DNA of 64,000 bases from the NCBI GenBank assembly GCA_964017235.1, contig OZ024933.1, positions 5,521,962 to 5,585,961 on the forward strand, written 5' to 3'. The notes under the pieces are model-generated. The model was not told where the DNA came from and made no database searches. It was given only the letters and a program-made list of their open reading frames with translations. This document shows, piece by piece, positions 1-12,112 of the stretch. This DNA is from Sabellastarte sp. h YS-2021 (taxonomy: Eukaryota; Annelida; Polychaeta; Sabellida; Sabellidae). The position numbers were made by a program, and so were the translations under genes. Each line of letters begins with the position of its first letter. The first letter of the stretch is position 1.

Positions 1-70
1 ACCATTTTTAATGTTTACTGGGTAGTCAGTTAATGTACTTCCTGCAAATGAATCTTTACATATTTTACAG

Positions 71-522
71 AGAAAGAATTACAAATGGGAGCATCATTCT
101 CTGCCTATGGAATCCACCCAACTGATATGACCTATGTACGCAAACACCGAAATGACAGGATCATATACTACAACTCAAACTTCAACCCCGGCGGACATTA
201 CAGCAACAGAACTGGTGAATACACCTGTCCAGTCACTGGTCAATATTTCTTCACTTTCTCTGTCTACGGTGAAAATATTAAGAATGGCCACACTAATGTA
301 ATAATCAATGCCAGGCTGGTGAAACAGGGAAGAAACATGGCTGAGATTCTGTTCTTCAACGACAACAGACTGGGGGTGCATTCTACTCAAAGTAATTCCG
401 CGGTTGTCGATTGCGCAGCCGGAGAGAAGGTTTGGATAGAAAACCCACATGACAACACTCGGCTCTTCAACTGGCCATCTCTGAACATATTCTCTGGTTT
501 TCTCATCTCAGTGGGAGCATAA
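71..522 (+). CDS. C1q-domain protein, last coding exon
   Basis: This is the terminal coding exon of a C1q domain-containing (C1qDC) protein; such proteins are usually secreted, trimeric pattern-recognition lectins and are greatly expanded in bivalves. A splice acceptor (ttttacag) ends at 70. The frame enters with two leftover bases, then reads KELQ-MGASFSAYG and runs to a TAA at 520-522. The roughly 140-residue segment has C1q hallmarks: an opening FSAY strand, a Tyr-Thr-Cys-Pro-Val-Thr-Gly-Gln-Tyr-Phe-Phe-Thr-Phe core strand, and a closing SGFLISVG strand. The ATG at 85 is internal to the exon and need not be the start. Signal peptide, coiled coil or collagen part would lie in exons left of the window. 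The C1q fold call is firm; the exact paralogue and ligand are unknown. Confidence 0.9.
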
Positions 523-1734
523 CAGGAAGTGTATTGATACTGACTGAAACAGGATATAAAATCCTAACTTTGATGATACAAATGTATATTTTAATAGTTT
601 CATTACCTCCAGTAGGAGGATATGTTTGTGGGTGCATTTGTCTGTTTATCCGTCTGTCTGTCAGCTTGTCTGTGTTCATTAAAAACTCCAAAAGTAATGT
701 AAGGATCTGTCTGAATTTTGTGTAGGGAGAACCTGTCCAAAGGATGAAATTATTAACAGAAAAAAATCCTTGAATTTCGAAATGGCCCATTCTAAATGTA
801 TTTTGTCCAAAAGTAATGAGTGAACCTTCATGAATTTTTTATATATGTAGGGCAAGGTTAAAGGAAGAGTAAACTACATTTTGGGGAAGGTCCGGATCTT
901 ATCCTGCATACAAAAAAATCCCATTTTTTCAGAAGCCCACCTTGGTGAAGGTCTGCACTCCACAAGTGCTTTGTCATTGTCATTACCAAAAAATACACAA
1001 GACAGTATAATAAATTGGTATTAGAAATATAAAGATTGTTACAAGAACGGAAAAGACGGGAGGTTGTCAACTCCCTAAGTCATAATGTCTGTTCACAGTA
1101 ATTAGACCTACATTGGATGCCTAATATCACAGGAAAGGCTCTGTTCAGAGGACTCGAACCTGAAGCTTCTCACATAAAAGCCCACACTCTACCAGATGAG
1201 CTATAAGGGAATTAGTTCCTACTAGCCAAGTCAGTGATAGTGTTTTATCACATATTTTGTTTTATCACACTTGTATTGTGCTTTTTGCAATCTTATTGAT
1301 GAAATCACAAGAATTTACAATTTTTTAAAGAATATTTAATTTGGCTTTATTTTGCTTTTCAAACACATAAGATCCTATAAAATACATATAGTTATGCAAA
1401 TCTCTAGTCAGTAAATTACAGTTCTTTACAGTTTATAAACAAATGACTAGTGAATAAGTAAATATATATCGTGAAAGCAGATAATAAATACTCCAGTCTC
1501 AAAGTTACAATCCAAATACAGTTCTAAAACATGTAAATACTGGAGTTAAGAGAATTCCTGAAGACAAAACTGAAGTCAAATTTAAAAAGGAAAAGTCATG
1601 CTTTCCTTTTTAGGCCTAAAATAAGCAGGTTTTGGCACTTTTGCTGCAAAACAATGAAAAACACTCTTGAAAACTGGACATTTCATGACCAAAAATGTAA
1701 ACATCAGCCAAGAAATTGTCCAAAATAGAAAAAC
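523..1734. other. C1q 3' UTR and intergenic DNA, no gene seen
   Basis: It holds the 3' UTR of the C1q gene and AT-rich spacer. 600-740 has a short repeat (CCTCCAGTAGGAGG, then runs of TCTGTCTGTC) that recurs in weaker form at 39285-39500. One AATAAA-like hexamer lies near 1007, but nothing shows it is used. A tRNA-like stretch is listed separately. Confidence 0.5.
1139..1209 (-). pseudogene. tRNA-like sequence (tRNA pseudogene or SINE head)
   Basis: On the minus strand this reads like a tRNA, with an A-box-like TAGCTCATCTGGTAGAGTG and a B-box GGTTCGAGTCC at the right spacing. The acceptor and anticodon stems do not pair well, so it is probably a decayed tRNA copy or a SINE 5' fragment, not a working tRNA gene. 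Confidence 0.4.
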
Positions 1735-3300
1735 AGCCTTTCTAGAAAGGATGCGTCCTTTTTACAAAAACTGCAAATCTTCACTTTTGTGAAAAGGACG
1801 CGTCCTTTTCACAGAAAGTGCAAATCTTCACTTTTCTAAAAAGGACGCGTCCTTTTCACAGAAAGTGCAAATCTTCAATTTTCCAAAAAGGACGCGTCCT
1901 TTTCACAGAAAGTGCAAATCTTCACTTTTCTAAAAAGGACACAACCTTTTCACAGAAACTGCAAATCTTCACTTTTGTAAAAAGGACGCATCCTTTTCAC
2001 AGAAACTGCAAATCTTCACTTTTCTAAAAAGGACGGGTCCTTTTCACAAAAAATGCAAAACTTCCCTTTTCTAAAAAGGACGCATCCTTTTCACAGAAAC
2101 TGCAAATCTTTACGTTTCTAAAAAGGATGCGTCCTTTTTACAGAAAGTGCAAATCTTCACTTTTCTGAAAAGGACGCGTCCTTTTCACAGAAACTGCAAA
2201 TCTTCAATTTTCCAAAAAGGACGCGTCCTTTTCACAGAAATTACAAATCTTCAATTTTCTAAAAAGGACGCGTCCTTTTCACAGAAAGTGCAAATCTTCA
2301 ATTTTCCAAAAAGAACGCGTCCTTTTCACAGAAACTACAAATCTTCAATTTTCTAAAAAGGACACGTCCTTTTCACAGAAACTGCAAATCTTCACTTTTC
2401 TAAAAAGGACGCATCTTTTTCACAAAAAATGCAAATCTTTACTTTTCTAAAAAGGACGCGTCCTTTTCACAGAAACTGCAAATCTTCACTTTTCTAAAAA
2501 GGATGCGTCCTTTTCACAGAAACTGCAAATCTTTACATTTCTAAAAAGGACGCGTCCTTTTTACAGAAAGTGCAAATCTTCACTTTTCTAAAAAGGACGC
2601 GTCCTTTTCACAGAAAGTGCAAATCTTCAATTTTCCAAAAAGGACACATCCTTTTCACAGAAACCACAAATCTTCAATTTTCTAAAAAGGACGCGTCCTT
2701 TTCACAGAAAGTGCAAATCTTCAATTTTCCAAAAAGGACGTGTCCTTTTCACAGAAAGTGCACATCTTCAATTTTCTAAAAAGGCCGCGTCCTTTTTACA
2801 GAAAGAGCAAATCTTTACTTTTCTAAAAAGGACGCGTCCTTTTTACAGAAAGTGCAAATCTTTACTTTTCTAAAAAGGACGCGTCCTTTTCACAGAAACT
2901 ACAAATCTTCAATTTTCTAAAAAGGACGCGTCCTTTTCACAGAAAGTGCAAATCTTCAATTTTCGAAAAAGGACGCGTCCTTTTCACAGAAAGTGCAAAT
3001 CTTCAATTTTCCAAAAAGGACGCGACCTTTTCATAGAAACTACAAATCTTCAATTTTCTAAAAAGGACACGTCCTTTTCACAGAAAATGCAAATCTTCAA
3101 TTTTCTAAAAAGGACACGTCCTTTTCACAGAAACTACAAATCTTCAATTTTCTAAAAAGGACGCGTCCTTTTCACAGAAACTACAAATCTTCAATTTTCC
3201 AAAAAGGACGCGTCCTTTTCACAGAAACTGGAAATCTTCACTTTATATAAAAAAGATGCGTCTTCTTAACAGAAACTACAAATTCCACTTTTGTGAAAAG
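1735..3300. repeat. 47-bp satellite array with palindromic core
   Basis: About 33 head-to-tail monomers of 47 bp. Successive GGACGCGTCC cores start at 1796 and 1843, exactly 47 bp apart. Each monomer has a palindrome AAAAGGACGCGTCCTTTT (18 bp, extending to 20 in many copies) followed by a linker like CACAGAAAGTGCAAATCTTC. Two linker types (ACTTTTCT and AATTTTCC) alternate in patterns. A block starting near 2107 recurs near 2530, about 423 bp or nine monomers later, which suggests higher-order structure. Outer monomers are more diverged. It lies about 1.2 kb downstream of the C1q exon. Confidence 0.95.
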
Positions 3301-3909
3301 TAATAATTTTTATTTAGTGTGTAAGGAATTTAATTTATAAATTTGAAATGATTTTGCTACTGACAATGGGGGTTACATAATATTATATTTTTGGTGACCA
3401 TTACGTATCCCCAAATTGAATGTATATTGTCATTCATATTTTACTTTTGTATCCCATATATAACTCATATCTTATGTATTTTACACAAACAAAGGTTATT
3501 AAATACAACTAATTCAGTGAGATTACTTACTTGTATTAATTTTCCAATATGTCGCCATAACTAAGGCTGTGTCTTTTTCAGAAAAATGAGACCAGGTATT
3601 TGTCTGGAAAGAACCGATCCAAATTTGGGGAACCACATTTTATTTGTCACCCAGTGGAAGTATCAGAGAAGGAAACATGGTGGATGACATAAACAAAATG
3701 TTACGAAAACTAGACAAAGGCAGCTCACTTTATTGCGAGCCAGCAGTGTATCCCCAAGCATAGCAAACCTGTAGAAGCAATAACAAAAGATGGCAAGGCA
3801 GTTTAGGGTCTTAGAAATCTTGTTTCACCTTCAAGGAGGTGTATAAAAAGGATAAAATGTACACAAATATCTGGACAGTTAAAACCTGGAAAGGTTCCTG
3901 CATTTTTGA
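3301..3909. other. AT-rich spacer, no gene seen
   Basis: I see no open frame with splice sites, no RNA gene and no clear repeat here. Confidence 0.4.
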
Positions 3910-4690
3910 AAACAAGGGGCCCAAGGTCAAATCTGACCACATCAGAAGATTCCTAGCCCAAAATAGATTCCTAGACCACACCAGTCGATTCCCAGCCCAT
4001 CATTTTCTATAGCTTTGTTTTACATTTAAAACCTCTAGGACCAATAATAAGCGAGTTATATGCACTTTTACATTTGGCTATCCTCATTTGACCTTGAAGG
4101 AGGCCCCACGTCAAATCTGATCTGAAGCAGGGCCCAAGGTCGTATCTGACCTCATCAGAAGACTTCTAACCCATGATTTCCCATAGTTTGGTTTACATTT
4201 CAAACCTCTAGAATCAATAATAAGTGAATTATAAGCACTTTTATGTTTGGCTATCCTCATTGACCTTGAAGGAAAGGCCCCCAAGGTCAAATGTGACCTC
4301 ATCAGAAGACTCCTACCCCATGATTTCCTATAGGTTGGTTTCACATTTCAAATCTCTAGGACCAATAATAAGTGAGTTAGAAGCATTTTTACATTTGGCT
4401 ATCACAGTCGTTTGACCTTGAAGGAGGGGCCAAGGTCAACTCTGATCACACCACTATAATCCTAGCCCATGATTTCCTATAGCTTGTTTTCACATTGCAA
4501 ACCTCTAGGACCAATAATAATCGAGTTATAAGCACTTATAAATTTGGCTGTCCTTGTTTTACCTTTAAGGAGGGGCCCAAGGTCAAATCTGATCACATCA
4601 GAAGATTCCTAGCCTATGATTTCCTATAGACTGCTTTGACATTTCAAACCTCTAGGACCAATAATAATTGAGTTATAAGCACTTTTGCAA
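3910..4690 (+). repeat. ~148-bp tandem repeat, copy block 1
   Basis: Five units of about 148 bp, each carrying TCTAGGACCAATAATAAG, then TTGACCTTGAAGGAGG, CCAAGGTCAAATCTGACC and CCCATGATTTCCTATAG. The TCTAGGA marks fall near 4034, 4207, 4355, 4504 and 4651. The same unit recurs at 31405, 40600 and 54160, and in weak form at 57840, so it is an interspersed element that carries an internal tandem array. Confidence 0.85.
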
Positions 4691-6535
4691 CAGTTTTCAA
4701 GTTAGAATTGATTTACTCAACTGTGAGAACTTCAAACTAGTTTTTACTTGGCTATGCAAGAAGCTACAGGTCTGCAATTTTGCAATGTTATAGCTGACCC
4801 AAAAGTAGCTGAATAACATATTTAAATGAAATTCTCTAAATGCAATAGTTTTCAAGTTACAAGTTAAAATTATTGATGTTTTTGATTCCCCAGAGCATAA
4901 TTTTGACTCCTGGTCTTAAAATAGCTATTATTCACTTGATTTTGACATCAGCCAAGATAGGGTAGTGAGACACCATAACCCACTACATATGCACTAAATA
5001 TAAAATAAGTCTGAAAGAAGCTGTGCCCTACAGCTTGAACACAAGCAATAGTCACAATTAGTCAAGTTTTTGATGTTTTTGACTCCCCAGAGCATAATTT
5101 TGACTCCTGGGTTACCAAAATTATAGGGTAGCCAGATCTCTACCATAGTAATCCACTTGCAAACTTGCAAATCCCAAAGGAAATGTGATTTGTAAGTTGA
5201 ACACAAGAAAAGCTGTGGACGCGTACGCGGACGATGACCGTGCATGATCCATAGTATCCCTGTGTTTCGTGGATACAATAATGTTAAATATCTGTATAAA
5301 TAAATAAAATCATGTGAAAAAGTCACAGTAAGAGAAATCCCACAGAATACAAAGATTTACCAAAGGTTTTTGTTGTTTTACAGTATATTTAATATTTTTC
5401 AGTTACCCGCTTCACCACTTTGTACTCGGTTTCTCAAAGAATTCAAATCTTTTTCGGGCAACCAGGTACCCAGTCGCACCCACAGTCATAAAAATGCCTT
5501 TCTTACAGTAAGTGACTGTTAATTTAAGCTGCCAGTAAAATTGCAATCATCCAATTAACCCTGTATTCAAGACTAGGGCTGTATTCTATAACAATACTTA
5601 AATCATTTTTTTACTTGGATTTCAAATATTTCTTAGATTTCAAGTAAAAAATGATAAAACTGAATATTCCTAACTTTCACTTCATGAATACAAAGTGCAA
5701 GAAAAACTAAAGTCAAAATAAACAAAATACTTATGAAAGATTTTTGGTTATCTTCCAGCAGTTTTCATTGATTTAACACAACTTTACATGATTATTGTGA
5801 TTATCCAGAGCGATATAAAGCACATCTCATTAGGAAATTGTTTGTGGCTACGCGGTCATGACCTTGTTAATTAGACACAGTCAACTATTCAAAAAGATGT
5901 GTTCATTTGAGTACAAACTAACATTGCATAAAAATACAAATTGCACACAGAAGTACCTTAATTAACAGAGAAATATGCTATTTTGTACAGTCCCAAACTT
6001 CATTCTACAATCTTTTGTTGAAAAATTTTGGACAGTTTACATTCACCCTTGTAGAAGGGTAATATCTGTTGAAAAGAAGCTACCAGCACATTTGTTTTAA
6101 TAATAAAGAATTCTCTCACGATAACTTTGTCTTCTTTACATTAAATAGAAATACTTTTTTCTACCTTAAAAGAAAACAAATCTTTGAAGGGAACTTAACA
6201 TTTATAGTTATTACACACATAAATTTCAGAAACAGATGAAATATGAACTGTACCAAATTGGCACCAGTAAATTGACAAAGTACTGTTGCCTTGAGCCCTT
6301 TATTGTGTGTTAAATCAGCAATATTTTATAACAGGATAGAACCACCACTCACAAACCCAAGTTAAATTAGTCTATTTTCAGAATCTAGTATCTACTTTAA
6401 TATGTACAAAAACACAAGTCTGGCCGTGTGGACACTATCTAAACAAAATTTTAAATATAGAACCAATAAGTAACAGTTACTGTGCTGAATTCCTTACTCA
6501 TATAATCTGCTGAATAAACATGACAGCTAAATATC
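4691..6535. other. repeat remnants and spacer, no gene seen
   Basis: Two ~45-bp near-copies (CCCCAGAGCATAATTTTGAC) lie near 4890 and 5085. 5245-5285 resembles the end of the composite repeat at 32180-32220 (CCATAGTATCC...GTGGATACAATAA). 5573-5710 resembles 57290-57390 (GCTGTATTCTA.AACAATACT). No coding exon was recognised. Confidence 0.45.
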
Positions 6536-6720
6536 CTGTTCACACTACAACCCGTGTTGACAAGGATTGGGGGTTGAAGCAGATTGAAGCACATTCATCT
6601 CAATCCGGGTTGAGTGTCCACACTACAGAGTTTAATCTGGATTGAGAAGTGTCAAAAAATGAGTACAGTAAAACTTCCAAATTTTGATGAATTTCTGTTA
6701 AACTTGTTTCAATGCCATTT
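6536..6720 (-). mobile_element. fragment of inverted-repeat MITE family (copy a)
   Basis: It begins TTCACACTACAACCCGTGTT and carries GATTGAAGC and AATCCGGGTTGA motifs, then GAGTACAGTAAAAC. This matches, in reverse orientation, one end of the elements at 26003-26670 and 59280-59983. Only one end is recognisable here. Confidence 0.6.
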
Positions 6721-7029
6721 TTTTAAAAAATGGACAAGGGTGACAAAATTAATAAAAGTATTCAAAATACTTGCATTATTTTATAATATACAGTCAAATA
6801 ATTTAATAAGCTTTTATTATTAAAACAGATGTGTTATGTTATTAAGTCTGTGTCAGGTTTCCAGCAACAGACCAATTGCAATCTTATTGCAAAGGTTAGA
6901 TGCAATATAGTATAAAGTAGAAAAAGGTTTGTGAAAAGAAAACATGCAGCTCTGAGAGAAGTGAAAGGGTAAGCAGACACTGTGGAGGTTTATGCATTAA
7001 CATGAAAGAAAAAGGAAAAAAAACACAGA

Positions 7030-7960
7030 AAACTTGCTATTTTATGATCCCAGTTTGACCCATAAGAGGTGGTCAGGGGTTAAACCTGACTGGTTATTTA
7101 GACTGTCCATATATTGAATCCATTCTAAAGCTGTAAACAAAAAATAAAGGAGATATAAGGAAATATCTATTTTATGAGCCCAGTTTAACCCATAAGGTGG
7201 GGGGCAGGAGGGAAATGTGATTGGCTATGTAGACTTTGTATAGGCTTTCCTTTTCCCTCTCAATACATTCTAAAAGTTGTAAAAGCAATAATGAAAGCGA
7301 CATTAGGCAAAAGGATCAAATCTGCTATCTTTATGACAGCAGTTTAACCCATAAAGTGATGTCAGGGATTAAATCTGACTGGCTATCTAGACCCTTCGCA
7401 TATGGTTTTCAAGACCTGTTAATAGATTCTAAAGCAGTAAAAGCGAATAATAATGGAGATATAGGGCAAATTACAAAATCTGCTATTTTGATCCATGGGG
7501 GGTCAGTAGGTAAATCTGACCAACTATCTAGACTCTTCACATAAGGTTTCCCAATACCTCTCAATACATTCTAAAGCTTAAAAAGCAAGAATACAGGAGA
7601 TATAAGGCAAAAACCCAAAATCGGCTATTTTATGACCCAACTTTGAAACATAAGATGGGAAGGAGGGACAATCTGACCGGCTATCTGGACTCTTCACATA
7701 TGATTTCCCAATACCTCTTAATACATTTTAAAGCTCTAAAAGCAATAATAAAGGAGATACAAGGCAAAATGTCAAAATCTGCTATTTTGTGACCCCAGTT
7801 TGATCCCTACAGGAGGGTCAGGGGTGAGGGAGTGGGGTGGAGTTGACTTGCTTGCTAGTTTCTCCATATTTGGTTTTCTACTACCTCCCAATACATTTTA
7901 CAGCTGTAAATGCAATACTAATGAAGATAATAGTTTGGCACCTGTGCGATAATCACTCAT
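7030..7960 (+). repeat. ~150-bp tandem repeat array inside duplicated unit
   Basis: About six diverged units contain GGCTATCTAGACTCTTCACA, CCAATACCTCTCAATACATT, AAGCAATAATAAAGGAGATA and TCTGCTATTTTATGACCC. Unit starts fall near 7092, 7222, 7381, 7523, 7679 and 7848. The layout parallels the 148-bp family (an AATAATAA block, a GACC...GAGGGG block, an AAATCTGAC block), so the two may be distant relatives; that is inference. Confidence 0.75.
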
Positions 7961-9235
7961 GAATCACTCAAATTTCATCAGATAGCTCCCAAAATCTAAA
8001 CAGCTCATGTTTTTGATAGTATAAACATGTCTATGAAGTTACAAGCCTCTACAGTCAGTAGATTTTGCTGAGTGCTGATCACAGGCGAATGTACCCCGGG
8101 CCCCCCCCCAAAAAAAAACAAACTATTTTTTGATCAAGTGACCTTGATAACGATAAAAGAACAAATTTGAGCATGTAGAAAAATTTTCACACACCTAAGG
8201 TGTATAACTGTCAAATATGGTTGGAATGCTTAAAATAATAAGGGAGATATTCAAGGGAGACCACAATCTGGTGGCAGCGGCGAGTAAACTGAAGTGAAAA
8301 CAATAAAGATCCCTTCACCTACTAATAAAGGAGATATTCAAGGGAGATCATAATATGGCAGTGGTAGGGAAACCAAACATCAAGACAAATAGGAACACTT
8401 TTCAAGGGATGCTTAATTACCAACAATTATTATTTCTTCAGATTTTAATAACATTTCACAATCTCAGTAAGTATGACAAATACAAAGAATGGTACAAGGC
8501 CCTTAAAAAGAGTTCTGATTTAACAACTCACTTGAGTAAAACAAGAGGAGCCTCGATGGTGCAGTGGTAACACACTCTCCACCAACTGCTGAGGTTGGCA
8601 GTTCAATCCCAGACCCTATGTGAAAAAGATGGCAGTTTCTTACCAATGGTTGGCAGTTTACAGTACAGGGCCTTGACCAATTATGTACTGCATGGTTACC
8701 TCTACCCATAAAACTACCCATCGTGATATGACCTATTCAGTGTTACAAGCTACATTAAACCCTAAATAAACTAGATTGGGCCAACTTGGTGCCAACATAT
8801 CCCCATACAAGTTATCACTCACACCACAGGCTTTCATTGAGCCCTTCTCATGTAGGCTTTAACAGTTAGGAAACACAAAGAACCAAATATTTGAAGACAA
8901 TTCAAGGAACAATATATCTATTTTCCAAGGAAAATTATATCCCCAGACACACAGTACATAACTGTAATGAAGTGTTTTATATTTACTTTATTAAATGTTC
9001 AATCTCCCTGAAGTTACAAGTTTGATTCAAGTGTTAATGTATTTTAACAATTGACAGTGCATGATAAGTAAATAATATCAAAACAATTTTATCTTCTTGC
9101 ATAATCTTGATACAGGATTAGATGTTAACATATCAAGGTATATTTTGAGAATTTTACATATTTTAATGGAAAGCAGTTTCAGTTCAGATGATGGATTTTG
9201 ATAATATATCCCCTGATGAGATTTCAGATCTATCA
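7072..9235. repeat. 2,164-bp tandem duplication, copy 1
   Basis: This segment recurs immediately at 9236-11399 with an offset of exactly 2,164 bp. I noticed no difference between copies, including a C9A9-like run near 8100. The boundary is marked by GATCTATCAGTCA at 9225-9239 and 11389-11403. It contains most of the ~150-bp array, a SINE (8547-8772) and AT-rich spacer. Confidence 0.9.
8547..8772 (+). mobile_element. tRNA-derived SINE (diverged member), first copy
   Basis: It begins GGAGCCTCGATGGTGCAGTGG (A-box region) with a B-box-like GGTTGGCAGTTCAATCC. The body matches the family at 16275 and 36421 (TTGGCAGTTTACAGTACAG, ACCTCTACCCATAAAACTAC, ATCGTGATATGACC), with an AAATAAA tail. More diverged than the 16275 copy; no clear target duplication. 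Confidence 0.75.
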
Positions 9236-11399
9236 GTCAGGGGTTAAACCTGACTGGTTATTTAGACTGTCCATATATTGAATCCATTCTAAAGCTGTAA
9301 ACAAAAAATAAAGGAGATATAAGGAAATATCTATTTTATGAGCCCAGTTTAACCCATAAGGTGGGGGGCAGGAGGGAAATGTGATTGGCTATGTAGACTT
9401 TGTATAGGCTTTCCTTTTCCCTCTCAATACATTCTAAAAGTTGTAAAAGCAATAATGAAAGCGACATTAGGCAAAAGGATCAAATCTGCTATCTTTATGA
9501 CAGCAGTTTAACCCATAAAGTGATGTCAGGGATTAAATCTGACTGGCTATCTAGACCCTTCGCATATGGTTTTCAAGACCTGTTAATAGATTCTAAAGCA
9601 GTAAAAGCGAATAATAATGGAGATATAGGGCAAATTACAAAATCTGCTATTTTGATCCATGGGGGGTCAGTAGGTAAATCTGACCAACTATCTAGACTCT
9701 TCACATAAGGTTTCCCAATACCTCTCAATACATTCTAAAGCTTAAAAAGCAAGAATACAGGAGATATAAGGCAAAAACCCAAAATCGGCTATTTTATGAC
9801 CCAACTTTGAAACATAAGATGGGAAGGAGGGACAATCTGACCGGCTATCTGGACTCTTCACATATGATTTCCCAATACCTCTTAATACATTTTAAAGCTC
9901 TAAAAGCAATAATAAAGGAGATACAAGGCAAAATGTCAAAATCTGCTATTTTGTGACCCCAGTTTGATCCCTACAGGAGGGTCAGGGGTGAGGGAGTGGG
10001 GTGGAGTTGACTTGCTTGCTAGTTTCTCCATATTTGGTTTTCTACTACCTCCCAATACATTTTACAGCTGTAAATGCAATACTAATGAAGATAATAGTTT
10101 GGCACCTGTGCGATAATCACTCATGAATCACTCAAATTTCATCAGATAGCTCCCAAAATCTAAACAGCTCATGTTTTTGATAGTATAAACATGTCTATGA
10201 AGTTACAAGCCTCTACAGTCAGTAGATTTTGCTGAGTGCTGATCACAGGCGAATGTACCCCGGGCCCCCCCCCAAAAAAAAACAAACTATTTTTTGATCA
10301 AGTGACCTTGATAACGATAAAAGAACAAATTTGAGCATGTAGAAAAATTTTCACACACCTAAGGTGTATAACTGTCAAATATGGTTGGAATGCTTAAAAT
10401 AATAAGGGAGATATTCAAGGGAGACCACAATCTGGTGGCAGCGGCGAGTAAACTGAAGTGAAAACAATAAAGATCCCTTCACCTACTAATAAAGGAGATA
10501 TTCAAGGGAGATCATAATATGGCAGTGGTAGGGAAACCAAACATCAAGACAAATAGGAACACTTTTCAAGGGATGCTTAATTACCAACAATTATTATTTC
10601 TTCAGATTTTAATAACATTTCACAATCTCAGTAAGTATGACAAATACAAAGAATGGTACAAGGCCCTTAAAAAGAGTTCTGATTTAACAACTCACTTGAG
10701 TAAAACAAGAGGAGCCTCGATGGTGCAGTGGTAACACACTCTCCACCAACTGCTGAGGTTGGCAGTTCAATCCCAGACCCTATGTGAAAAAGATGGCAGT
10801 TTCTTACCAATGGTTGGCAGTTTACAGTACAGGGCCTTGACCAATTATGTACTGCATGGTTACCTCTACCCATAAAACTACCCATCGTGATATGACCTAT
10901 TCAGTGTTACAAGCTACATTAAACCCTAAATAAACTAGATTGGGCCAACTTGGTGCCAACATATCCCCATACAAGTTATCACTCACACCACAGGCTTTCA
11001 TTGAGCCCTTCTCATGTAGGCTTTAACAGTTAGGAAACACAAAGAACCAAATATTTGAAGACAATTCAAGGAACAATATATCTATTTTCCAAGGAAAATT
11101 ATATCCCCAGACACACAGTACATAACTGTAATGAAGTGTTTTATATTTACTTTATTAAATGTTCAATCTCCCTGAAGTTACAAGTTTGATTCAAGTGTTA
11201 ATGTATTTTAACAATTGACAGTGCATGATAAGTAAATAATATCAAAACAATTTTATCTTCTTGCATAATCTTGATACAGGATTAGATGTTAACATATCAA
11301 GGTATATTTTGAGAATTTTACATATTTTAATGGAAAGCAGTTTCAGTTCAGATGATGGATTTTGATAATATATCCCCTGATGAGATTTCAGATCTATCA
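9236..11399. repeat. 2,164-bp tandem duplication, copy 2
   Basis: Second copy of the unit at 7072-9235, apparently identical base for base. It includes the truncated start of the ~150-bp array at the junction and the second SINE copy (10711-10936). Such identity means a very recent duplication or an assembly artefact. Confidence 0.9.
10711..10936 (+). mobile_element. tRNA-derived SINE, second copy by segmental duplication
   Basis: Same SINE as at 8547-8772, carried along by the 2,164-bp tandem duplication rather than by a separate insertion. Confidence 0.75.
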
Positions 11400-11403
11400 G
11401 TCA

Positions 11404-12112
11404 CATAGTTTAACAGCTGTAGGGCTTCAAAGGGCCAAAAAGTCCATAAATTTGGTCCCTGTGAGCTTTTTAGAGACCTGAGGATGACATTAAAATGAAA
11501 GAAACATACTTTTTGCACAAAGCTTGTATACAGAAGATATTTCTAATGCAGTTCGGTCTCTGTGGGCAATTTTGAGACCTTATGACGTTAAAATTAAAGC
11601 TAGTATCCTTAAATTTTTCACAGATAAATATTACATATAGAAGTTAACTTTAATACAATTTGAGACTTATTAGAACTACCACTGTAAAATTACGGTAAAA
11701 AATATTCAAATAAAGCCCTCAGTGGCAACTTTACGGGCTTCGTACATAATTTTATCCTTAGCATCAAATCTTTATTTTTGGAATATGTATGTAAAATGTA
11801 TAAATGTGTTGAGTGGTTAAATTTTAGCTACATGAGACTCATAGTTTGTGGCCAATTGAGTTGTAAGTGGCCTTAGGTCCCTTTTGAGACTTAAGATGGT
11901 CATAAGTTCTTCATTATTGAGAGTTTAAGGTTACCCTAAAATAGGAATCTTCTTTTGGCCACCTATAACTTGCTTACCAATTTTGAAAAAAATATTGACA
12001 TGTTTTTTTAGTTATCTCATACACAAGGAAATTTCTACAGTGTCACAATGGAGCTGATTCCAGTATATGCCCAAATTGTGTCTGGGGATATAATAAATTG
12101 AGTAAAATAACC
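11404..12112. other. spacer with weak repeated motif, no gene seen
   Basis: A loose motif recurs about three times (GGTCCCTGTGAGC..TTAGAGACCT near 11450, GGTCTCTGTGGGC..TTGAGACCTT near 11550, AGGTCCCTTTTGAGACTTA near 11875). It is likely an old degenerate tandem repeat lying 3' of the minus-strand gene. Confidence 0.35.

Noticed and set aside
1139-1209. Functional tRNA gene
   Set aside because: A and B boxes are present, but acceptor and anticodon stems do not pair.
1818-3155. Four 69-residue open frames with nearly the same Lys/Phe-rich peptide
   Set aside because: They are readings of the 47-bp satellite; three monomers make 141 bp, which is divisible by three, so the peptide recurs by arithmetic. 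No start context or splice evidence.
1735-3300. CRISPR-like look of regular repeats
   Set aside because: There are no unique spacers; the whole 47 bp is repeated, and the context is animal DNA.
7236-10885. Paired identical frames of 102, 71 and 72 codons
   Set aside because: They are copies made by the 2,164-bp duplication and lie over repeat arrays and a SINE; composition is not coding-like.
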